From the NCBI GenBank assembly GCA_036897445.1, contig JAYMTL010000157.1, forward strand, positions 1-45,013: a DNA stretch of 45,013 nucleotides, read 5' to 3'. Position numbers and translations under genes: made by a program. Of the stretch, positions 35,934-45,013 are shown piece after piece. Each line of letters opens with the position of its first letter. Within the stretch, counting starts at the first letter, position 1. Source of the stretch: Pelargonium tetragonum (taxonomy: Eukaryota; Streptophyta; Magnoliopsida; Geraniales; Geraniaceae). The notes below the pieces were generated by a model. The model searched no databases and was not told the DNA's origin. It saw only the letters and a list, made by a program, of their open reading frames with translations.

Positions 35934-38900
35934 AAACCCCCTCACTTAGGAGGTCTTCTTGTTCTTGCCATAAAGTGTATACTTCTTAGAATCTTTCGTT
36001 TTTTTAGTATTTTCCTAATGTCTATTGATTGTATAGAGGATTCCCTTTCATTAAACATTTCTCTATTATTGGAAGTAGATCACTGGAGTCTCTAATCATA
36101 GTATCGTAGTAAGAGTTGTACCCTTTTTTGAAGGTAAAAGGTAAAGCAGCGGATTAGTAGCTAATAGGAGCGTAGGAACCCAGAGAAATATCTAAAAGAA
36201 TAGAAAGAAGTTTTTACAAGAAGTAAGTTATATAAAAAAGCTTTTTTGATAAGAAGGAAACCCTATTTTTATTACTTTTACAGGTTACAGGTATAGTATC
36301 CGAATTTTAAGTTAAAGTAGTTAAGGAACTCCTTGTTTACTTCTTTAAAACTTTTGTCTGAAAAGGTTGGCTCCATGAATTGATACGTGGTCGTAACTTT
36401 AACATGTTATTTTGAACGAATCCTATCCTACTGGGAAACTGTAATTATTATCAGGAGATTCCTATTCATTAAATTTGGCTTACCCATTTTTTAACTACTC
36501 TTCAAACTACAAACTTTAAAAATATCCTACAAATTCATATTAAACTTTATTTACAGCCAAGTTACGCAATTCGTATAAAAAATATGAAAGTCTAAGGTTT
36601 TACTAGTACTTTATTACAAAAGCAGGAGCTCTACTTCCTTGAAACCATAAAAGGGAGCATTTCCACTGAATCGCGAATTTTATACTACTCCTCCTGTTAG
36701 GAAATTTCATTTGAGTTGATTGACAAAGTCTTGTAAACTTGTATTTATATTAGAAAATGTCCCAATCTTTTCATTAATGATAGACCCTTATATTTCATAG
36801 CTGCCAGGGAGGTGTAGATAGAAATTCTAAGAGACTCCCAGGTCTAAAAGGGGTTCTCTTTATTGAGGCAAAGGCGCAATAACACTTGTTAAAAAGTAGG
36901 AGTGTCTCTAGTGTAAAGGAATCCCTTTTTATTTAAAAGTGTCAAATTCTTTGCTCTAGAGCTACCTTACTCTTTCTTTTTTCTATTTCTTTAGTTTTCC
37001 TTCAATTTTACAGAATTTCCACTACTCGAGTGCCCATTTTAACCTTCTTTTCAAGGCTGTATTTTTTACTAATGGATCAACGAGATTGCTTTTTTGAACC
37101 TTATTTATATATGTACCGACTTCTCCTGGGTGGTTATTAATAACTTTCAATTCTAGAGTAACCGCGAAGTATTCTCTTATCTAGAAAGGATTTTTTATAG
37201 TAATCAAAATCTGCAACCTTTTAGCTTATCCAAGGAATTGCGTCTATCTCGTAAATAACTTTCGGTAAAAACCTACACGGATTTTGTACTATAGCACAAA
37301 AGTGAGCAACTTAAAAAAGGAAACTTACTCTAAAACACGAATGACTTTAAACAAGGTGTAACTCTCATCCTGCGGGAGTTGAATGGCATAACTACGAATT
37401 TTATAAGCCTTAAAAATTTGCCGGATTAACTATTTTATATTGCGAATATTAAGTAAGAGGGCAGAACCACTAAAAGAATTTATACCGGGTTTTGGATAGG
37501 GGCGTTATATTCAAGAGTCCGGCTACACGAAGTATTCCTCTTAGAAAGAGATTAAGTCTTGCCTGGCTCTTGGTAAATTTATATAAAATGAACTTGTAGT
37601 TAAGTTTGCTAGATTCCTACCAATATACTTCCTTTGAAGGAACTTCTCTTTTTCATTTGAATAACTCTCTATAACTCCCGCATATACGGATCTTGCAGAC
37701 TTCGGCACGGAAGGAAGATTCTTAATCTTTGTATCCAAAACTAAGAGTGCATGCCTTTTGCTAGCTAGTTTTCCTGCTATTTGCTTTATTAATTTCCTTT
37801 TGGATAAACTTAGGGAAGTTTATTAAAAAGCTAGACTTATATTAAATTATTACTTTACCTTGTTCCGGTTTCACTTTTCAGGGTTTTTTATTAATTGCAT
37901 TACCTATTCATTCTAGTGTGTACGTGTTCCTTTTTACTAGAATTTTTTGTATTGAAATAAGGATAACAAATAGAAAAAGTCTAAGTTTATTTAAATTCTT
38001 TCGTTTAAAGGGGTACTTATAGGGAGAATTTTATCACCCTTAGAAAAAGCTAAGCCCTAAAAGCAAACCGGCTTGTCTAGAGAAAGATATAAATCTTTCA
38101 GGGATCCTTGAAAAAGACTCGGAAAGGCTACTTCGATACATAAAATTACCTTAGACTTTCATAAAAGTTATGTTTTTATGCGCTTCTTTAAGACTCTTAC
38201 TAAAAACCAAAACGCTTGCTAGTTTAACGAGACTGCCAAGGGTTCGAATCCAAAGAATTTAAAAAGGCATGACATACTATATACAAAATCAGAGTCATTG
38301 TCTTTTGGAGACATTCTATTGTCAAGACATGGACCTTTTAAGAGGTATACTTAAGAAGGTACTAACAAGTAAGAACAAGCCCTTTTTTGCTTCGGCCTTG
38401 GAAGTTGCCTTATAAATTTGAAAAGATAAATAGAGGAGCAAGTTTTATTATAGTGCAGTGGGAATTCAGATGATTTTATCCCCGTTTGTTTGCAAACCCA
38501 AAAATGAAGCATCCTTATTTATTTAATACTTGCTCTGAGATATAAACGGGAATTCTTGTACTATAAGCAAAGGAATGTCCGATAATTTACCTCTGGACTC
38601 TATTTTCAATTTTCCGAGCAGAAAATTTGTTCCTTACAGGCGGGGCTTATAGAATACTAATATAAAGCATGTGTATCTTTTTCTGAAGAGGTCCCTGGGC
38701 GGATTGCCTTTTCATTATTACTATTACAATTTAGCTCTCTCTTCCCTATAGCAGGCAAAAAAGTAAGAGCTTAGCCTAAGAAGGAAATCTTGTTTATACA
38801 CACCTGAGAAATTCAAGTTCGAGTAGTCTAAGAATATTTAAGGTACTCTTTTTTTATAAGGACACTTACTCAAGCTTTTCCTCGTCAAAAACTTATCTAA

Positions 38901-41900
38901 TTGTAACTATAATCTATAATAGAAATCGTTAAGTTTACTACTCGGTAATAAAAAACCAAAACGAAGTACAAAAAAAAGAAAGTAATTGCTTAATTCCTTT
39001 AAGAACTAGTCTTGAAGCGACTTTTTTGGAATAGTTTTCTTAAATTAAAAAGGGGAGGGGTCCTTTAGGGAAGTCTACGGGAACTCGTTGGCTAACTTAA
39101 TATCAACACAATAAGAATCTACACTCAAGTATACAGAGTCCAAAAATGAATAGAATTCCCCGCCAAGCCCGCTAAATCTTCTTTGTTAGGTACGTTCGCC
39201 TATTTTAGCAATCCTATTTTAAATGTAATGGCTCATTCCTTTATATAGGAAGCTTTTGGCAAGCAGGAACCCTCCCCCTACAGTATGTATTTCCGGAAGT
39301 TTGGATGAGAAAGCTAAAAAAGAATATGGACATGTAAAGGTTCCTAAAAGTACACAGTTATCTTATCTGGGGGTTTCCTTCGAATAGAGCGGTAGGTTAA
39401 AGTCAAAATACAACCTTTTATCATCGAGAGTCCCCGCCGAGGAGCTTCCAGTATCCTCAGTATCTAACAAATAAAACTAAAAGAAAAGAGTACTTTTGTA
39501 ATTAATAAATTAGGATTTCCTTACCCTTCCCAGTCCCCTATCTTCCTAAAAAGGGACCCGGGTGTTTAATAGAATAGACTTAGCAGTGCATAGGGGTACT
39601 TTTTGAACCCTTAGATTTTCTTATCTTAGTAGCTAGCTGTGTAATATTTTAAAGTTAAAGAATAAGAAAAACTCTGAAGCTATAAGAGTTTCTTGTTATT
39701 TGTTTTCTGGTTAAAAAAATGACAATTTAAGGAAACCCAAAGCATCCTGGTAGGTTTTCATCCAAAGAAATTCGAGGGTGTTTATTTTTGGATAGTTTAT
39801 TCCACTATTAAGAAAGTTCAGGGTACTTAAATGAAACTAAGTACTTTCGCCTTTATTCGTACAAAAGGAGCTCGTAATCCTTTAAATTTCATTGAGCAAT
39901 ACTTGTAGTTTTCTCCAAAAAAATAGAAAATCTCTCTAAAACACTTTTTACTATGTTCTGAAGTCCCCCTTTTGTAAAGGTCAAGTCATAGCGGTTTATA
40001 GCTCCTCAATTTTGAGGTCTATGTCTTTTTACCCAACTTAGTACAACAAGGGTTTAACGAAATTTGGGGTCCCTATCTGTCTGGTTTTCAAGCCGTTCTA
40101 CTCCCTTGCTTTATAGGGTTGGTAGTGTTCAAACAAGCTCAAGCAAAATTCCTTGTAATATATCCAATTGATAGCACGAAGCTTATAGGACCCGGTATTC
40201 TTTCTTTTTGATATTCCTTAATACGATATCTTTATAGCCCGTGTATAAATATGGGAGACCCTAGGAGAAAGTTAAATACAAAGTCAAATCTAGTTGCTGA
40301 GCTTTCCCTCTACTGTTATATTACTTGCCGGGTTCTCTTCGAGTTAACCTCTATAAAGATGCATTCCCCCTTTGTATTATGAGTCCTTAAGGTTATGTGT
40401 AAGGTCAGTATAGTAAACCTAAACCCCACATGGTATAGGAATAAAAGCATTTCATGATTCTCAAGTATTCAGGGACTTCTAACAAAGGATACCCTTATAA
40501 TAGAAGCAAAGTCAGTCATTTTATTGTACTCGTTCTTAAACTAAACCTAAATTCTTTTGTTAAAAGGGAACAATAGCTTATAAATAACTCTGGGTTTATA
40601 TTCCTAGTCCTAAGAGATTAGGCTTAAAAAAGTTTTAGATTCAAATGATTAACAAGTAAATGCAATCCAAAAACTTTCCAAATGGCTTCTTATCAAATGT
40701 TATCATATATAGATGAAGTATGAAGAAGTCTGGGTAAGCGTTGACTCTAAATATCTGAAATTACACCGAGATATAACGGGTAGTGCTCCCGCGAGGCTTT
40801 TAAAACTCTGGCTAGGAAAAGATTCATACTTACTTAGCAACTGCGAGAGAGTAACATTTTTATGTAGGAATTCCTTTGACTTTGTTAGACTTACACTTAC
40901 GTCTAAGTGAACGCTATAACTCATAAATGTAGAATCTAGATCTAGCCACACCTTTTCTTAACATTCAGGGGTTTATACTTCCTTTTGTATACGCTTTGGG
41001 TTACTTATGTTTACCAATCAAGCAGATCCCTATTTTTCATATCAAGTGGTTTTGCCCTGTAACTGCCTAAAGTTAGTTTCGAGCATATTTCTTGCTCTTT
41101 AAGAAACTCCATTAGGCAATGAGTTACAAATAAATAGGAGTACTCAATTGTATAAAGCGTAAACTTAACACTTAGGTTAGGGCGGGTGTACTTCATTTTA
41201 TGTATTTTGGGGAAGTTCCAAGGATATATTCCTTAAGTCTAATTACTAAAAGAATACGGGAGCGACATGCTGTTCAGAGAGTTCTATAGATTATAGTTTT
41301 TGTTATTTTTTTTTGCTGCATAAGTATTTAGGCATTTTTCCTATATAATAAAGAAAGCTAGAGCCTCCATATAGATATTAAACAACCATTTTTTATTTTG
41401 ACTACAAAACCAGCCATAACGCTACCGAGTGTCTGCCCCTATCTAGGCAAAAAAGAAGAAACGCTCCACACGCTAAATAACAATTAGAGTAAACTGTAAT
41501 GATACATACCAGAACAGCGTAGGGCAATAAACAGAACAAAACCTACGACTTTTATATAAGTTCAGCAGTACCGCTCAAGAAGGATATACCTACTTTATAA
41601 CCAGACAATTTTTTGCGCATAACTTGAGTATGCAAAAAAAAGAACTAAAAATCCTAACTTACAATAAAACTCAGATCCTTGATGCGAAGTAGACGCTGGA
41701 AAAAGATCCAGAGTCTTTTTCTGACTTGACGGGATTCCTTATGCTTAACGAAAAGCATTTTATTAAAAGTTTTTCTTACTTATTAGAGTACAGTACCCGA
41801 AACCCTTAGGAACTTCGTTGAGGTGGATGTTATAAAAGCAAATAAAAAGGAGCCTACCTTTACTAAGATAGCTTAAGAATCTTTATTAGTTGCTAAACAA

Positions 41901-43389
41901 GGGCTAAAAAGGAATCTACTTTAAGGTTAGGGCTTTTAGTTACTCGATATTATTTCTTTAAAAATTTTGTAGAGAAATGCAGCAGCCTTGTCTTATACTA
42001 TTTATACTAATAATTAATTATACGCATACGCGAGAAGAGAGGGTTGCAAAACCAAAGGAATCACTTAGATAAAGAAAAAGTTATCTGTTACTCAAAATTC
42101 TATAAGAAGTCATTTAGTATCTCAGAAGTTCTTGCTTTAGTTGACCCCTTTTGCAAGTTAAAGTAGGTCAATTATTCCCCAAGTTTCATTAGTTCGAATC
42201 CACCTTTAGTAGTGTGGTATTAAGTTCCTTTTGAATTCTAATTCCCGAGTAATACGGGTAAAATGAAGCTAGAAACTAGTATGAACAACAAGGGAAAATT
42301 CTAAAATCAAAGGAAATCTTAATTAAAAAAAGGAAGTGAGTCCTCATATTATGGTTGTTTAGTTAGAGAGTCTCCGGTCTGGGAAAGGAAAGTCAAAAGC
42401 AATTCAATTTTTATAGGGAGTATCCGCTTATAAAGAAGTCAAATTACAACTTACTGGGTACCCTAAACTCGAGTTTTAACGCACGTAAATAAATGTAGAG
42501 TCGGCTCTAGTTGTAATGAATAGGGTTTTGTCGTGAATACTTTGATTATGGAGAGTTCTATTTTGGATTGTCTGCTCAGTAAAAAAAAGCACAATATAGA
42601 CCCCTAACTAAGTAAAATACATTACTACAATTTCTCCTTACTAGAGTGCTTACTATAACCCCACTTTAGTCTAAGGGCCAAAACAAAGTACCAAGGAAGG
42701 TATTATATAGAAGTGAAATCTTTCTTTAAGTGTTAGGTAACCTCTTTATTGTACCACTACTCCAAAAGCTTGGGAAGGGACTCTGGTAAAAAGCAGTCCT
42801 ATTAAGAAAAAATTGGGTAATTAGACTTTATATGCGGATAGTTTTCCTCCTTCTAGTAAAAAATTAGGGAATTCAAGATTGGAATTGCTTAGACATAAAA
42901 ACCGAAACGCACTGCAGTTATATACCCGATTGTGTGATAATAGAAAAACCCCGAAGCGTTGCCTAATTTGTACTATACCGAGCTCCACTTTACAGGCTAA
43001 AGCCTTGATTATCGACAAAAAAGTCATGCATCTAGGGTATTCCCTCTCTTTGTTATTCATAGCCTGTCACTTGGGTGTCCAAATGAACCGGAACGTAAAA
43101 CGCTAGCATATTTATTTATACCGCACTGAAGGGAAAATAAGTCAAATCCTATCAGTGACTTTGCTATTGAAGAAGAGGTATTCCTGCGCATATCCTTAAC
43201 TGGGTTTAGAAATTTTACTAGTTCTAACTTTATACATAGCGGTTTCAAATCCTTTAGGAGAGATTTAGTTTTTAGTAGTAAGTCATGCAAATGATAAAGA
43301 TGAAATCGCTTTAATAAAGAACTACTTTCTCTAACCCACTTACTAGAATTACCAGAAAAAGGAGGTAAGATAACAGATATCCTAACAAG

Positions 43390-43421
43390 TATATCAACTA
43401 ACTTATATATCAACTAACTTA
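43390..43421 (+). repeat. 16-bp tandem duplication
   Basis: TATATCAACTAACTTA occurs twice head to tail (43390-43405, 43406-43421). The copies are exact. Its right end overlaps the start of the longest open frame on the minus strand (43057-43413), which I regard as chance. Confidence 0.85.
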
Positions 43422-45013
43422 AAAACCAAGACTCTAATTTCTCAGTTAAAACACGAGCTGCAACCCCGGAAATAGGTTCGAATCTCTTTCATATATCTCT
43501 GTAGTGGGTATTTGCTTTTTCGTTTTTGTATGAAGTGTATTTATCTCCTTTCTATTACTCTTTTTCCGGTTCTGCTTGTTTTAGAGTCTCCGGCTGGGTA
43601 GGGAGGACGGAGAAGTCCACTCAAGGTTCCCCCTCTTTCTAGGTTTCTAAAAGCCAAGCCAAAGCAAGACGTTTCTGGTAAAGAGAATAGCAATATAGAA
43701 CTAAAGGGAAAGTTTTTGACAGTGTATAAAATCTTCCTTTCCTTCTCTTTCTCCCTCCTATAGTAAGCGCCTTTTTCTTGCCTAAGCTACCTATTCATAT
43801 CATAATAAACTTACCTCTCGGAGCTGTTACAGAATACTTAAGAATGGGTGGCTCTATTAGAACTTCCGTGTGCAACAGGGATCCGTTTCTTACATTTCTA
43901 ATGTATAAAGGAAGTTTATAAACGAGATCCTGCAGTTCGACTACCGATTCCAAGCAATTGGGTCATTAGCTGGGGATTCTCCCTCTATCCAGTAACTATA
44001 CTTTAAAGGAAAAGGAGTCGCACGAGAGTTCAAATTTCTACCGGCCGATAGCTTGTAGTGAAAGAAGGAGCTCATACAGAGTTAAGAGAAACTCTGGTAA
44101 GTAGTAAAGAAGAAGATTCAAGGTTCTCGTTCGTAGTCCGGTCCTTTTGTAGTCATTTCCTGTGGATTTCTTTTTCGTCAATGCAAAAAAGGAAGTCTAA
44201 CATAAATCATAAATATCAGTTGGGTTTAGTTTTTTACCGGTTTGCTTGTACTCATTGACCTTGCCTGTTGAAGGGTATAAAACATAATAACTCCAAAAAT
44301 GCATAGCTTTTCGACCCCGTCTTCATTCTAAAGTCTTAGTTCAAAGAATGTGACTAACAATTTTCTATTTCCGTTTGGGTTTAGAAGGCTAAAACCGTGT
44401 AAGAAAGAGGCTTCACATTTTACGTTGCCTTAACTCCCAACTAAGCCTTACCAACTTAAGGACTTGCATTGATCGTACAATCTTCTAAAGTGTTATAGAA
44501 CTTTTTCTCTAAACCTTATTTTCTTCGACTGCGTACTTATTTCTCGGGAGGAAAAATCTAAGAAAGGACGCTTTTCTGGATGTTAATACCCGTAGCCTTG
44601 ACCTAGGTTTGAACTAAGTATCCACTGGCCATGAACCTTTCATTCGCTTTTATTTGTTTAAGAGTCGAACATATTCTATCTATAATATTCTATATAACAG
44701 CATTTCCGTGTTCAAAAAACTTGTCAATTCTTCAGTGTCGCTCTTCTTTCTAAGGAGCTCCTGTAACATAGTTTTTTTTGACATGAGTGTTTGATGGAAA
44801 GCTTTATAAAAAAGAGTTCTATAAAGACCTAAGATGTGAGAAAAATCCCAAATGAAATTAAAAAAATAGAAAAGTAAGAAAACGGATTTTGTATATAGAG
44901 CCCGCCTCCAGAAAAAGTAGGTAATATCTATCCCAAAAGGAAAAGAGAAACCCTATACTTTATGAAAAGCTTAGTAATAAAGACTCTAATCAGCGGGCAC
45001 TTCTCTTTATATC

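Larger units (their letters stand above)
452..41738. repeat. Dispersed GGANTCC palindrome family
   Basis: Exact GGANTCC was found at 33 places. Starts: 452, 760, 895, 1107, 6862, 7736, 7883, 9919, 10286, 10544, 10829, 11856, 14332, 17158, 17327, 18271, 18283, 19492, 19915, 21290, 23620, 26475, 27074, 28847, 28912, 30183, 32664, 33138, 34351, 34892, 36038, 36918, 41732. About five are expected with one third G+C. The middle base is T, C, A and G in 10, 10, 7 and 6 copies, so the arms are kept and the centre is free. Many copies extend to GGGANTCCC or have A-runs before and T-runs after. Forms with a two-base centre also occur: GGAATTCC at 5814, 11639 and 40867, GGAGCTCC at 1204. No copy lies in atp9. 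The count was made by eye and may miss a few. Confidence 0.65.
35001..45013. other. No recognised gene: right end
   Basis: GGANTCC copies become sparse (36038, 36918, 41732), with one GGAATTCC at 40867. Tandem duplications are at 35914 and 43390. The longest open frame of the window (43057-43413 -, 118 codons, TTG-type start) and an overlapping sense/antisense pair at 40703-40951 have no recognised motifs and are not called as genes. Confidence 0.45.

Noticed and set aside
38190-38260. GGGTTCGAATCC word suggesting a T arm; similar words near 42190 and 43475
   Set aside because: No D arm, anticodon arm or pairing acceptor could be found at the right distances.
40703-40951. Overlapping open frames on both strands (65 codons with ATG on plus, 82 codons on minus)
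   Set aside because: Neither protein resembles a known family, the frames shadow each other, and their lengths are within chance.
43057-43413. Longest open frame of the window, 118 codons, minus strand
   Set aside because: It has a TTG-type start, its first ATG is only far inside, no motif or membrane pattern is recognised, and about one frame of this length is expected by chance in 45 kb at this stop-codon frequency.
1-45013. CRISPR array
   Set aside because: The dispersed palindromes are short, irregularly spaced and not joined to a constant longer repeat; no cas-like gene is present.
1-45013. Changed genetic code hiding long genes
   Set aside because: atp9 uses CAA for glutamine and ends at TAA as expected in the standard code, and stop-codon density elsewhere fits random drift; no long conserved protein was seen when stops were ignored in the places I tried.

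Overview
The window is gene-poor, A+T-rich DNA (about one third G+C by eye). It has one clearly recognisable protein gene, atp9 at 16148-16369 (+), for the c-ring subunit of mitochondrial F1Fo ATP synthase. The protein is of the green plant/algal mitochondrial type ([28 protein letters not shown]). It is not of the usual fungal type and not the plastid AtpH type. Leucines that seed plants often create by C-to-U editing are already encoded, and the start and stop codons are genomic. The best reading is a bloated mitochondrial chromosome of a green alga or another lineage with a plant-like Atp9. A nuclear copy of mitochondrial DNA, or a chimeric assembly, cannot be excluded. No species is named.

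Layout. 1-7.6 kb: no gene recognised; dispersed short palindromes and a 16-bp direct repeat. 7.6-8.4 kb: a hairpin, then a degenerate stretch ending in a 52-bp block that has a diverged partner at 24.73 kb. 10.13-10.21 kb (-): a tRNA-like relic. 13.4 kb: a short tandem duplication. 15.9-16.4 kb: two repeats, atp9, and 27 bp after its stop a short piece resembling the 3' terminus of small-subunit rRNA. 24.5-25.07 kb: a repeat-derived patch holding the partner block and a sequence resembling the LTR of an ascomycete-type Ty3/gypsy element. 25-45 kb: no gene recognised; one strong hairpin and several exact tandem duplications.

The most unusual global signal is a dispersed palindrome, GGANTCC. 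I counted 33 exact copies by reading; about 5 are expected at this base composition. The centre base varies freely while the arms are kept, as expected for a hairpin, a protein-binding site or a proliferating short repeat. CTTGTAC also looks over-represented.

Open frames other than atp9 are no longer than chance predicts: the longest is 118 codons and about one that long is expected. The remaining DNA is therefore treated as non-coding. Small exons of intron-split or trans-spliced genes, fragmented rRNA, and genes in a changed genetic code could have been missed by eye.
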